From NCBI GenBank assembly GCA_963799425.1, contig CAWCXA010000012.1:124001-188000 (forward strand): DNA of 64,000 nucleotides, written 5' to 3'. Positions within the stretch are counted from its first letter, which is position 1. Each line of letters begins with the position of its first letter. The DNA is from CAVWSM01 sp963799425 (GTDB taxonomy: Bacteria; Actinomycetota; Actinomycetes; Jiangellales; Jiangellaceae). Of the stretch, positions 8,706-17,418 are shown piece after piece. The notes beneath the pieces were generated by a model. That model saw only the letters and a program-made list of their open reading frames with translations. It was not told the DNA's origin and did not search any database. Position numbers and translations under genes: made by a program.

Positions 8706-9092
8706 ATGACGGGACTCATCACACGGCGCAGCGCGCAGGGCGTCCCAGAGACAGTTGCCGCCATTCGCGACCAGGCCGAACAGCACGGCGCCGCTGTCAT
8801 CGCAGTGATTGACCACGCAGCCGCCGCGCATGCCGTGGGATTGACCCTGCCCGCTACCCAAGTCGTCATCTTCGGCAACGCAAAAGCCGGGACACCGCTG
8901 ATGCAGGCCGCGCCGGATATCGCCATCGACCTACCTCTGCGTGTGCTCATCCGCGACGACGGCCAGCCGGGCGCCCTGGTCAGCTGGCAAGATCCGGCCT
9001 ATGTACGCGACCGCTTCGGCCTCCACGACCAACAACTCACACCGTTGGCAACACCGGGAATCCTGGTGGCGGCGGTGATCGACCGGCACTAG
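8706..9092 (+). CDS. DUF302 domain protein
   Basis: A 128-aa soluble protein of the DUF302 family, recognised by the VVIFGNAKAGTPLM core and the preceding hydrophobic strand. AGGTGG lies upstream of the ATG. DUF302 proteins have no firmly established biochemical role. They often accompany redox, sulfur or stress genes, which fits this neighbourhood. It is monocistronic and converges on the transporter-like gene at 9128. Confidence 0.85.
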   Translation: MTGLITRRSAQGVPETVAAIRDQAEQHGAAVIAVIDHAAAAHAVGLTLPATQVVIFGNAKAGTPLMQAAPDIAIDLPLRVLIRDDGQPGALVSWQDPAYVRDRFGLHDQQLTPLATPGILVAAVIDRH

Positions 9093-9127
9093 CCAGGCTC
9101 ATTCATGAGGCGCCCATCCCACATCCG

Positions 9128-9763
9128 TCAGCCGCCGGGCAGGTGGAAACCCGATGCGATGTTCAGAGTCGTCGCGACTGTTAGGTACATCAGCCACAGG
9201 CCGACGACGATGTGGACCAGCCCGAGGGCCTTCTCACCGCGGTTGACCGTCTCCTGACCGTCGGCAGTTGCCTTCACGCCGATCTTGAAGCTGGCGAAGA
9301 ACTCGGCGACATACACCAGAGCCAGCCCGGTGAACAGCACCCCAACCGGCCAGGCGCCGGCGTCATAGAAGACGAACAACCCGAGTATCGAGATGACCAC
9401 GAACGGGATCGACATGAACCCGTTAGGTCGTGCGTCAGCACCTTGAAGCCGGTTCCAGCCCATCGCGAACCAGTGGATGCCGTACGCGCTGAACGCCAGG
9501 GCGGCCATGTAGAGCGCCTTGTCGCCGGTGAAGACCTGGAACCAGGTCAGGCCGACGAACAGGTAGACACCAACGAGGAACTGGCAGAACCCGGGCATCC
9601 AGATGCCCCACACGCCGTTGGCCCGATCTACGCGAGGATCTCGCTTGGGGAAGCCGAGCAGCTCCTGGGGACCGTAGATGAGGTAGCCGGTACCCAGCCC
9701 GAAGAAGCCGAGCACCACTGGGACAAACGCCGATGCCGGGAAGGTCAACGCAACCTGCGTCAT
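9128..9763 (-). CDS. GPR1/FUN34/YaaH-type (acetate uptake) membrane protein
   Basis: The 211-aa protein has about six membrane helices. It resembles the AceTr/SatP family in the order of features: a glycine-rich first helix, a GxFCQFLVG helix, and the AALAFSAYGIHWFAMG segment matching the 'TSYGsFW' signature. The usual N-terminal NPAPLGL motif is not evident, so it is a divergent member. I start it at the ATG at 9763, preceded by AGGTGA; a longer reading would enter the divergent promoter region. It would move acetate or a similar acid across the membrane. It is divergent from fdhF, and a PoxB-type acetate-producing enzyme occurs later in the window. Confidence 0.65.
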   Translation of the reverse strand: MTQVALTFPASAFVPVVLGFFGLGTGYLIYGPQELLGFPKRDPRVDRANGVWGIWMPGFCQFLVGVYLFVGLTWFQVFTGDKALYMAALAFSAYGIHWFAMGWNRLQGADARPNGFMSIPFVVISILGLFVFYDAGAWPVGVLFTGLALVYVAEFFASFKIGVKATADGQETVNRGEKALGLVHIVVGLWLMYLTVATTLNIASGFHLPGG

Positions 9764-9899
9764 GGTTTCACCTGTCTGAGCCGAGTGTCCGGGCCGCGGC
9801 AAACAGCCCAGCTGCCTTGCTGCCTTCAGCGTCGGCTGCCAGCACGCGGGTGTCTTCACGGCTAGCGCCCGGCTGCGCTTCCGGCCGGCTGGCCTCCGC

Positions 9900-9919
9900 G
9901 CTACCTGCTACCTGCTACC
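9900..9919 (+). repeat. Short tandem repeat (7-nt unit, about three copies)
   Basis: CTACC(TG) units repeat about three times in the divergent region between the acetate-transporter-like gene and the molybdoenzyme gene. It is too short to assign a function. Confidence 0.4.
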
Positions 9920-10020
9920 CGCGGCGGGGAGACGATCTTGGCTCGCGCCGGCACGACGGCACCGGCTGCGGTCGTCGCGTGTTTCCGCCAGTCTTGGAGT
10001 GGAGCGAAGGGAGCAGGGAG

Positions 10021-12390
10021 ATGACCACTGGGTCCGACATGACACCCAATTCTGAGCAGCGGATGCGTGGCGCGGTCGCCGGCGAGCCGGCGCTCGGGCG
10101 TGGCCCGGCTCCGAGCGGCGACTTCTCTCGACACGAGTACGACCATGCCGCCGCAGGGTGGGGTGCGGCCCGCAGCGTCGCGGGCGTTCTCGAGCGTGCG
10201 GGTGAGCCTCTGCACGGCCTGCGTGCGCTCTTCGTGATGAACCACGAGAACGGCGGCTTCGACTGTCCCGGCTGTGCCTGGCCGGACGATCCGTCCGGAC
10301 TGAAGCTCGACATCTGCGAGAACGGCATCAAGCACGCCACGTGGGAGCTCGCGCACGCGAAGGCCGACGCAGCCTTCTTCGCCGCCCACCCGGTGGCCGC
10401 GCTGGCCGACTGGACCGACTACGACCTCGAAGCGGTGGGACGGCTAGCGGATCCGCTGAGCTACAACCCGGCGACCGACAGGTACGAGCCGATCTCCTGG
10501 GAGGACGCGTTCACGCTCGTCGGCGAGACGCTGCGAGGGCTCGACAGCCCGCACCAGGCGGCGTTCTACACGTCCGGGCGGCTGAGCAACGAGGCCACGT
10601 TCCTCTACCAGCTGATGGTGCGCGAGTTCGGCACCAACAACCTGCCGGACTGCTCGAACATGTGCCACGAGGCGAGCGGCCGGGCGTTGACCGCGGCGAT
10701 CGGCAGCGGCAAGGGCACCGTCGACTTGGTCGACTGGGAGCAGGCCGACGCGATCTGGCTGATGGGTGACAACGCCGGCTCGAACGCGCCGCGGATGCTG
10801 ACCTGGCTGGCCGAGGCGGATCGGCGCGGCGCCCGGCTCGTACACATCAACCCGCTGATCGAGGCGGCTTCAAGACGAACGATCGTGCCGCACGAGCTGG
10901 TCGACATGGCCACCTTCCGCACCACCAAGACCGGGACGATGAACGTACAGGTCCGCATCGGCGGCGACATGGCGCTGATGCGTGGGGTGGCCAAGGCGGT
11001 CCTGGAGGCAGCGGACAAGGATCCGGCGGTGCTCGACCGGGAGTTCATCGAGCACCACACGCACGGTTTCGACGACTACCGCGCACTGGTCGCGTCGACC
11101 CCATGGTCGGACCTGGTCCGGGACTCGGGCATCACCGAGGCGGACATCCGGAAGCTGGCCGACTCGTACCTGGCGTCGCAGCGGGTGATCATCGCCTGGT
11201 GCCTGGGCCTGACGCAGCACGAGCACGGTGTCGACACGGTGCGCGAGATCGCCAACGTACTGTTCCTGCGCGGCAACATCGGCCGCGAGGGGGCCGGCCC
11301 GTGCCCGGTCCGCGGCCACAGCAACGTGCAGGGCAACCGCACCTGCGGTGTCAACCACCATCCCGATCCGGCCTTCCTCGACCGCCTCGCCGAAGTCTGC
11401 GGGATCGACCCGCCACGCGAGCGCGGCCTCGGCACGGTCGCCACGATCGAGGCGATGCACCGTGGCGACGTGAAGGTCTTTGTCGCCCTCGGCGGCAACT
11501 TCGCCCTCGCGTCGCCGGATCTCCCCTACACGGCCGACGCGCTGCGCAACTGCGAGCTGACCGTCCAGGTCAGCACCAAGCTCAACCGCAGCCACATCGT
11601 GCACGGCAGGCGGGCGCTGATCCTGCCCTGCCTTGCGCGAAGCGACAAGGACCGCCAGGCAAGCGGCGAGCAGGGAGTGACCGTCGAGGATGCGATGTCG
11701 ATGGTGCACATTTCGTACGGGATGAAGGAGCCCGACTCGCCGCAGCAGCGCTCGGAGTGCGCGATCCTGGCCGGCATGGCGCAAGCCACCCTGCCGCAAA
11801 GCCGGACACCGTGGCAGGACTACGCCGACGACTACGACCGGATCCGCGACACCATGTCGCGGGCGCTGGAAGGTTTCGAGGACTTCAACAGGCGCGCCCG
11901 GCACCCGCACGGGTTCCGGATCGCACAGCCTGCCAGGGACCGCGTCTTCAGCACGACATCGGGTCGCGCCGAGTTCCTGGCGGTGCCGCTGGCGGCGGAC
12001 GTCGACCCCGGCCAGGGGCGGCTCATGCTGACGACGGTCCGCTCGCACGACCAGTTCAACACGTCGATCTACTCCAACGACGACCGCTATCGCGGCCTCA
12101 AGGGCATCCGCACGGTCGTGTTCATGAACGAGGCCGATATGAGCGCGCGCGGTCTCGGGGAGTTCGACCTCGTCGACATCACCAGCTTCTCCAAGGACGG
12201 CACCCAGCGCACCGTGCACGGCTACCGCGCCGTCCCCTACGAGATAGCGCTCGGCTGCACGGCCGGCTACATGCCCGAGCTCAACGTCCTCTGCGGCATC
12301 GCCGACGTCAGCACCCAGAGTGAGCAACCCGTGACCAAACACCTCGTCGTCGAAGTGACGCCCAGTCACGCCAAGGCATCCGCCGTCTGA
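10021..12390 (+). CDS. FdhF/YdeP-family molybdopterin oxidoreductase (formate dehydrogenase-like)
   Basis: The 789-aa molybdenum enzyme carries an N-terminal Fe-S segment, CPGC (Cys82, Cys85) plus Cys99 in DICENG. Cys215 in the NMCHEASG motif would be the molybdenum ligand, where FdhH has selenocysteine. A MoCo-binding C-terminal domain follows. The ATG at 10021 has GCAGGGAG directly upstream; the longer open frame overlaps the divergent gene and lacks family-like sequence. YdeP-type members are linked to acid resistance and formate-like oxidation, but the substrate is usually unproven. No FdhD or other Fdh subunits are adjacent. Confidence 0.9.
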   Translation: MTTGSDMTPNSEQRMRGAVAGEPALGRGPAPSGDFSRHEYDHAAAGWGAARSVAGVLERAGEPLHGLRALFVMNHENGGFDCPGCAWPDDPSGLKLDICENGIKHATWELAHAKADAAFFAAHPVAALADWTDYDLEAVGRLADPLSYNPATDRYEPISWEDAFTLVGETLRGLDSPHQAAFYTSGRLSNEATFLYQLMVREFGTNNLPDCSNMCHEASGRALTAAIGSGKGTVDLVDWEQADAIWLMGDNAGSNAPRMLTWLAEADRRGARLVHINPLIEAASRRTIVPHELVDMATFRTTKTGTMNVQVRIGGDMALMRGVAKAVLEAADKDPAVLDREFIEHHTHGFDDYRALVASTPWSDLVRDSGITEADIRKLADSYLASQRVIIAWCLGLTQHEHGVDTVREIANVLFLRGNIGREGAGPCPVRGHSNVQGNRTCGVNHHPDPAFLDRLAEVCGIDPPRERGLGTVATIEAMHRGDVKVFVALGGNFALASPDLPYTADALRNCELTVQVSTKLNRSHIVHGRRALILPCLARSDKDRQASGEQGVTVEDAMSMVHISYGMKEPDSPQQRSECAILAGMAQATLPQSRTPWQDYADDYDRIRDTMSRALEGFEDFNRRARHPHGFRIAQPARDRVFSTTSGRAEFLAVPLAADVDPGQGRLMLTTVRSHDQFNTSIYSNDDRYRGLKGIRTVVFMNEADMSARGLGEFDLVDITSFSKDGTQRTVHGYRAVPYEIALGCTAGYMPELNVLCGIADVSTQSEQPVTKHLVVEVTPSHAKASAV

Positions 12391-12418
12391 CGCTTATCGC
12401 GGTCAAATTTGGCATGGT

Positions 12419-13198
12419 ATGCAAACTGGACGGATGGATCGAGCGTATGCGGGGCCCGCCGTTGCCGAAGGAAACCGGCACGACGGAGATCTGGCCGCCA
12501 AGAGGCGCCGCGCGTTGCTCGCCACTGCCGTGGTCATCGGCCTCCTCGCCGCATTCAATGTCGGCAGGAGCCTGCTGCCGTCCGGAGACGCGCTGCTGAG
12601 CGTGGCCGGCGCCGTCGCGCTCGTGGTCTTCGCCCGGGTCAGCGGGCTGACCTGGGCGCAGCTCGGGCTGAGCCGCGACAGGCTGCGGTCGGGCCACCGG
12701 TGGGCGTGGATCGCCGTGGCCGTGGTGGCGGGCATCTACCTCGTCGGCGTGCTCATCCCGGCCATTCGACCCGCCTTCCTCGATCCCCGGTATCACTTCG
12801 GCCCGGCCGAGGCCCTGTTCACGGCGTTCGTCGTGATCCCGCTCGGCACAGTGATCTTCGAGGAGGTGGCATTCCGCTCCGTGCTGTGGGGGATGCTGTC
12901 CCGGCACATGAACACCTGGCGGGTGGTGGCCGTCTCCTCGACATTGTTCGGCCTGTGGCACGTACTGCCGGCCCTGAACTTCGCTTCGGCGCGCGACTTC
13001 GTGGGGCACACCCTGAGCGCCACCCTGTCCACGCTGCTCGTGGTCCTGGGAACCGTCGGCTTCACCGCTGTGGGCGGGATCGTTGCGGGGGAGCTGCGCC
13101 GACGCAGCGGCAGCGTGCTCGCCAGCATGGGGATGCACTGGGCGACTAACGGGCTCGGTGTTCTCTTGGGCCTCGTGGCCTGGCGGCTCGTCGGATAG
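12419..13198 (+). CDS. CPBP-family intramembrane metalloprotease (Rce1/Abi-like)
   Basis: The membrane protein of about 259 aa carries the three CPBP signatures: EEVAFRS (glutamates and arginine), FGLWHV (histidine), and HWATNG near the C-terminus. These form the intramembrane metal site of the CAAX-protease/bacteriocin-processing superfamily. About seven to eight helices are predicted. The start is uncertain: ATG at 12419 or 12434 (MDRAYAG) are both possible and neither has a strong ribosome site. It lies 28 bp after the molybdoenzyme gene and converges on the hydrolase gene. The target is unknown. Confidence 0.85.
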   Translation: MQTGRMDRAYAGPAVAEGNRHDGDLAAKRRRALLATAVVIGLLAAFNVGRSLLPSGDALLSVAGAVALVVFARVSGLTWAQLGLSRDRLRSGHRWAWIAVAVVAGIYLVGVLIPAIRPAFLDPRYHFGPAEALFTAFVVIPLGTVIFEEVAFRSVLWGMLSRHMNTWRVVAVSSTLFGLWHVLPALNFASARDFVGHTLSATLSTLLVVLGTVGFTAVGGIVAGELRRRSGSVLASMGMHWATNGLGVLLGLVAWRLVG

Positions 13199-13206
13199 GC
13201 GAGCTT

Positions 13207-14940
13207 TCAGTCTGCCGCCTCCGCCTGTTCCACCATCAGCTCGCGCAGCTCGTCGGCCTTGCTCTGCGACCAGCCGTCCGGCCGCAGGATGGCCGCCCAG
13301 CCATCACCGTGCTCGCCGGTGTAGTTGTGACCGTGCCCCGGCGGCACGCCGCCGGCCAGGGGCAGGTCGGCGGTGACCTGCCAGAAGGACACGAACGGGA
13401 TCCAGACCATCTCCTCGAGAACGTCGCCGCTGGCTGGGTCGTCGATCCAGCTCGGCTTGCTGAGGACGAGGTCTGGGTGCCACCACACGATGGGGTCGGA
13501 TGGGTTTTGCAGGTACAGCACGCGGGTGCCGGTCCAGGGTGCGTCCTCAGGCGGTATCCCCGTGCGAACGTCCGTCGCCCAGCGCACTGTGCGGCCGTCG
13601 CGGTAGACCGGCTCGACCTGGGTGCTGCCCGGATCGCGGTCGCTCGTGAACTCCGTGTGCAGGCGGTTGGACGCCGGCGGACCGGCGAACAGAGTCCCGT
13701 CCGTGCGGTTGCGGATGTCGTACTCACCGCTGAACGCCGCCTCCCCGCCGAAGGACCCGAGGCTCTCACCGAACACGATCAGCCTCGGCCGGTCGCCGGG
13801 CGCCAGCTGCGACCAGCGCTCGTAGACGGCGTCATAGAGCGTGCGCCCCGCCTCGCGGGCACGTTCCTGGTCGACCAGGAACGAGATCCACGACGGCAGG
13901 TACGAGTACTGGATGGCGACGATGGCCGAGTCACCGCCGGTGATGTACTCGAACGAGTCGACCGCACTCGGGTCCAGCCACCCGCTGCCAGTCGTCGTCG
14001 CCACGAGCAGGTACGACCGATCGAAGCCGCCCGCGCGCTCCAGATCATCCACAGCCAGCAGAGCGCGCTCCTCCGTGTCGTCGGCAGACTCCAGGCCGGC
14101 GAAGACACGGATGGGTTCGCTGGCGCCCGACCCGTTGAACTCGGCGATCTCCTGCTCGGTGGGGCCGGTGGCGACGAACTTGCGGCCCTCACGGCCCAGC
14201 GAGTCCCACGAGATGATTGAGGCCGTGCTGCCCGACCGCGCATCACTGGTCGGCTGCTCGATGCCTTCCGGGGTGATGCCGTTGCGCAGCGAGAACGCGC
14301 TATCGGCTGCTTGCACCGCGCCTTGGAGAAGAACGCCGTTGACCAGGAAGATCAGTCCGAGAGCTACCGCCGCCCAACCCACCACACGGGCGGCACCCCT
14401 GCCGATCCATCGCCCCAGCAGCGATGACAACGCGCGGTAACACCAGCGCAGCCCGCGGCCGATGGCCAGCAACAGCGCGAACACGACGACAGCAGCGATC
14501 GGCATGATGACGAGCTGGACCGGACCGCCCCACTCCACGCCCATGAGCTCTCGGATCTGCTGCTGCCAGCGTTGCCCGAGGATGACGGCGACAAGCAGCA
14601 GCAGCGGACCGGCGACGGCGAAAACCCGCCATGACTGGGACCGGGGTGCCCGCGGGCCGCGGTCCGCGAACTCACGCCAGACCCACGCACCCGCCACACC
14701 GAGGCCGTAGCCGATGGCGCCCGTCAACCCTGCCAAGACGCCTTGCACGACGCCGCTGCGCGGCAGCAACGAGGGGGTGAACGACAGGCACGCAACGATG
14801 ACGGCTACCCAAGCACCGGGGAGAGAGAAGGTCAGCCATCGACGGGCCCCCCCTCGCGGCACAGCCGACGCGGGCGACGTGCTGACGTCTGGTGGCTCGT
14901 TGACGGGCTCGGCGAGTGGTTGGACCGGTACGGAGCTCAC
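13207..14940 (-). CDS. Membrane alpha/beta-hydrolase_9 family protein
   Basis: The 577-aa protein has an N-terminal membrane region of about four helices (about 40-205) matching the Abhydrolase_9 N-terminal type. An extracytoplasmic alpha/beta-hydrolase domain with the nucleophile elbow GESLGS follows. Acid and base partners are probably in the NPSDPIVWW and GHGHNYTGEHGDGW segments. Proteins of this family are common in actinobacteria and are presumed esterases or lipases at the membrane; no substrate is established. It is separate from, but on the same strand as, the envelope operon that ends at 15039. A 98-bp gap lies between them, so read-through is possible. Confidence 0.85.
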   Translation of the reverse strand: MSSVPVQPLAEPVNEPPDVSTSPASAVPRGGARRWLTFSLPGAWVAVIVACLSFTPSLLPRSGVVQGVLAGLTGAIGYGLGVAGAWVWREFADRGPRAPRSQSWRVFAVAGPLLLLVAVILGQRWQQQIRELMGVEWGGPVQLVIMPIAAVVVFALLLAIGRGLRWCYRALSSLLGRWIGRGAARVVGWAAVALGLIFLVNGVLLQGAVQAADSAFSLRNGITPEGIEQPTSDARSGSTASIISWDSLGREGRKFVATGPTEQEIAEFNGSGASEPIRVFAGLESADDTEERALLAVDDLERAGGFDRSYLLVATTTGSGWLDPSAVDSFEYITGGDSAIVAIQYSYLPSWISFLVDQERAREAGRTLYDAVYERWSQLAPGDRPRLIVFGESLGSFGGEAAFSGEYDIRNRTDGTLFAGPPASNRLHTEFTSDRDPGSTQVEPVYRDGRTVRWATDVRTGIPPEDAPWTGTRVLYLQNPSDPIVWWHPDLVLSKPSWIDDPASGDVLEEMVWIPFVSFWQVTADLPLAGGVPPGHGHNYTGEHGDGWAAILRPDGWSQSKADELRELMVEQAEAAD

Positions 14941-15038
14941 GCGGCGGCTCCCTCAATCAGCGACGACGAGCGCCCCCTGAGTATTTCCGACCAGTGCGCC
15001 GATTGCGCGTCGACGCGCGGCATGAGCAGCTCGCGGCG

Positions 15039-15719
15039 TCATCGCCCGACTTGTTGCTCGGCCGCGTGCTCGGGTCGTGTTGCTCGAGCGGGTCGGCCAA
15101 GCAGGAGTCGGATCACGGCCGCGATCGTCAGCCCGAGTGCCGCGCCGCCGATGACGTCGAGTGGTAGGTGCGCACCGACGTACATCCGAGCAAGCAGGAC
15201 AACGACGACGGCTGCCGCCGCCGCGGCTCGTCCGCGCCGTCCGAGGTATGGCCACGCCAGCGCGGCAAGGAGGGTGACGACCGCTGCGTGTCCCGAGACG
15301 TAGCCGCGCCCGAGCGGGACGTCTCCGCGGATGATGACGTCGTCGAGCAACGCGGCCGGGCGGCCTCGCTCGATCTCGCCCTTGATGACTTTCGCCAAGA
15401 AGTAGGCGATGGCACCACCGAGCAGGATGCTGACCGCCAGGCGGAAGCGCCTGGTGTACGCAGCAACGGCGGCGGCGACCGGGACGGCGAAGAAGTTGCC
15501 GAGCTGCATGAACGGCCAGACCAGCAGCCAGGGCACTACCGAGTGGTCGTTGAAGAAGCGGAAGATGCCCTGTTCCCATCCCGGGACGGAGTCCGACTCG
15601 ATGGGCAGCGACGCGAGGACGAACAGTGCGACGCCAACGAGGAGCAGCCACACCTCGGGCCAACCGCGGACATACCGTTCCTGGTGGCGGGGCTGCTGCG
15701 ACTCCACCGGACGGGACAT
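15039..15719 (-). CDS. PAP2-family membrane phosphatase
   Basis: The 226-aa integral membrane lipid-phosphate phosphatase has all three active-site blocks: K-x6-RP (KGEIERGRP), SGH in GYVSGHAAVV, and R-x5-H-x3-D (RMYVGAHLPLD). The catalytic lysine, arginines, both histidines and aspartate are kept. The likely substrate class is undecaprenyl-pyrophosphate, phosphatidic acid or phosphatidylglycerol phosphate (family knowledge). Its ATG at 15719 shares one base with the stop of the upstream flippase-like gene, so it is the last gene of a coupled operon. That operon also encodes a PAP2-like protein without catalytic residues. Confidence 0.92.
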   Translation of the reverse strand: MSRPVESQQPRHQERYVRGWPEVWLLLVGVALFVLASLPIESDSVPGWEQGIFRFFNDHSVVPWLLVWPFMQLGNFFAVPVAAAVAAYTRRFRLAVSILLGGAIAYFLAKVIKGEIERGRPAALLDDVIIRGDVPLGRGYVSGHAAVVTLLAALAWPYLGRRGRAAAAAAVVVVLLARMYVGAHLPLDVIGGAALGLTIAAVIRLLLGRPARATRPEHAAEQQVGR

Positions 15720-16819
15720 CAGACCGTCTCCGGCACGAGGGCCGTCCGGGGTGCGCTGTTCGGCGCCCGGCGCCAGGACCGGTTGCGTCGCCAGAACACG
15801 TAGGTAGCGAGCCCGATCGGGATCGGAAGCACGTAGGTCAGTGCCCGGAAGATGAGGACCGCGGCTGCTACCTCGGGGCGATCGCCACCGGCAGCCGCCA
15901 GGCCGGTGATCAGCGCTACGTCAACGATCCCAAGCCCGCCAGGTGTGATCGGGATGGCGGTGAGCAGCCGCGCCAGGGCGAACACGGCGAGCACCTCCAC
16001 CCAGCTGACCTCCGCGTCGGAGACGCCGACGTGTCGCAGTGTGACCAGCAGGACTGCGTACAGGGACAGGTGGCTGAGCAGGGTGGCGAAGGTGATCAGT
16101 AGCCAGCGGGCCCGCAGCAGCAAGATGGTGCGATCGCGGAACTTCGTGGTCGCGAGCTCCCACCCGGCCACAGGTGGCCGACCGAACCAGCCGAGCACCG
16201 TCGACACCAGCCTGGCAGCGGTGAGCCCTACCCGGCGGGCACTGCTGTCGCTGCGCAGCACGAGCCAGAAGAGGACGACGGCAGCGATCAGAGCACCGAC
16301 ACCAATGAGCGCGGCGATCATCCGTCCAGTGCTGGCATTGCCCTGCACCACGAGCAGGGCAAGCGCGAGGATCGGCAGACCGAGCTTGGCGAAGTTGTTC
16401 CAGATCCCAGCCACCAGCAGCGACACCGAGATGCGCGAGCGGGAGAACCCCCAGGACGAATACATCGCGTAGTTCATCCCGATGCCGATGGCGCCGCCCG
16501 CAGGAAGAGTGTTGGCGACCGCTGTGCTCGACTCGATCACCACCATGGCCTGCAGGAACTTGAGGCCGGGCATCGTGAGAACGACGACCCATGCGTACGT
16601 CACCAGGTTCCACAGCGCGAGCAGCAGAAGGGTCGTGAGCTCGAGCCAGGTCATCGACCGCACGGATGCCCAGACGTCGGAGATGCTGGTGAATTGCGGC
16701 AGGAAGAACCAGAAGACGCCGACGACGATCACGACGGAGACCAGCGGGCCGAGCAGCTGGCGCAGCCGCTTCCGCCGTGCGGACGATGTCGGGGGGCTCG
16801 GGGTTGCGGTCCGGGTCAC
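15719..16819 (-). CDS. Flippase-like / lysylphosphatidylglycerol-synthase TM-domain protein (UPF0104)
   Basis: The 366-aa polytopic protein has about eight helices and the GGAIGIGMNYAMY, RLLTAIPITPGGLGIVD and EVAAAVLIFRALTYVLP segments. These are characteristic of the YbhN/AglD/MprF-membrane-domain superfamily. There is no catalytic LPG-synthase domain, so by itself it would be a lipid flippase-like protein. I start it at the GTG at 16819, which has GAGGAG eight bases upstream; the longer frame overlaps the lipoprotein gene. It is the fourth gene of the envelope operon and overlaps the PAP2 gene by one base. Confidence 0.85.
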   Translation of the reverse strand: MTRTATPSPPTSSARRKRLRQLLGPLVSVVIVVGVFWFFLPQFTSISDVWASVRSMTWLELTTLLLLALWNLVTYAWVVVLTMPGLKFLQAMVVIESSTAVANTLPAGGAIGIGMNYAMYSSWGFSRSRISVSLLVAGIWNNFAKLGLPILALALLVVQGNASTGRMIAALIGVGALIAAVVLFWLVLRSDSSARRVGLTAARLVSTVLGWFGRPPVAGWELATTKFRDRTILLLRARWLLITFATLLSHLSLYAVLLVTLRHVGVSDAEVSWVEVLAVFALARLLTAIPITPGGLGIVDVALITGLAAAGGDRPEVAAAVLIFRALTYVLPIPIGLATYVFWRRNRSWRRAPNSAPRTALVPETV

Positions 16820-16830
16820 GGTCGGCCTCC

Positions 16831-17418
16831 TCAGTCGGACGGATCGAGCGAGAGGCGCCCGTCGCTGCTGTCGTGGATGATGTCCGCGATCTCGGCGCGC
16901 TGGACGAACTTCAAGGCATCGAAGACTGCGGCGAGTGGTTCGGGACCTAGCGCACCTGGCGCGTCGAAGTCGTATGTGACACAACCGCCGTCAAAGACAT
17001 AGTGGAGCTGACCGCTCTGTCGCAGGCGGTCCACACGTTCGTAGCGTTGCGTTCCAGTGTGTTCGCTCCGCACGCTCGTCGCGTCGGCGACGTCGCAATC
17101 ACGGCTGACGTCAACACTCACGACGCGCCGGCCATCATGTGCGGAATCGAGCCAGAACGTTGCGCCGACCTCGTTGGCCTGCAAGCTTTCGAAGGTCCAC
17201 CCCTCGGGAAGGAGGCCGAGGCAAGGCAGCATCGACGCTGTCGGCACGGACTGGGCCATCAGCACCAGGCCCGGACTCACGGGTCCGAGGCCTCGGTCGA
17301 CATCAGTTGTGCAGGCAGGCCGCCCGCCAAGGGTGTCGGCTCCAAACTCGGCCTCGACCGATCCGGAACATGCGGCGAGGCCCGGCACCAGGCACGCGAG
17401 TGCGACGAGGCGCTTCAT
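16831..17418 (-). CDS. Predicted lipoprotein, unknown function
   Basis: The 195-aa protein starts with MKRLVALACLVPG and a lipobox LAAC, so cleavage before Cys17 and lipid attachment outside the membrane are expected. The rest is a soluble domain of no family I recognise, with a few cysteines (CTTDVD, PCLGLLPEGW, DGGCVTYDF) that could form disulfides. Its ATG overlaps the stop of the PAP2-like/kinase gene (ATGA), and the flippase-like gene starts 11 bp after its stop. It is therefore co-translated with envelope-lipid genes and may be an extracytoplasmic partner of the flippase or kinase (inference). Confidence 0.75.
   Translation of the reverse strand: MKRLVALACLVPGLAACSGSVEAEFGADTLGGRPACTTDVDRGLGPVSPGLVLMAQSVPTASMLPCLGLLPEGWTFESLQANEVGATFWLDSAHDGRRVVSVDVSRDCDVADATSVRSEHTGTQRYERVDRLRQSGQLHYVFDGGCVTYDFDAPGALGPEPLAAVFDALKFVQRAEIADIIHDSSDGRLSLDPSD

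Noticed and set aside
9093..9127. Terminator between convergent DUF302 and transporter genes
   Set aside because: No stable stem can be drawn in the 35-bp gap.
11103..12323. 406-aa plus-strand frame
   Set aside because: Out-of-frame reading of the molybdoenzyme gene; Arg/Pro/Gly-rich low-complexity sequence.
10870..12369. 499-aa open frame on the minus strand
   Set aside because: It is antisense to the molybdoenzyme, with His/Asp/Arg-rich composition and no motifs.
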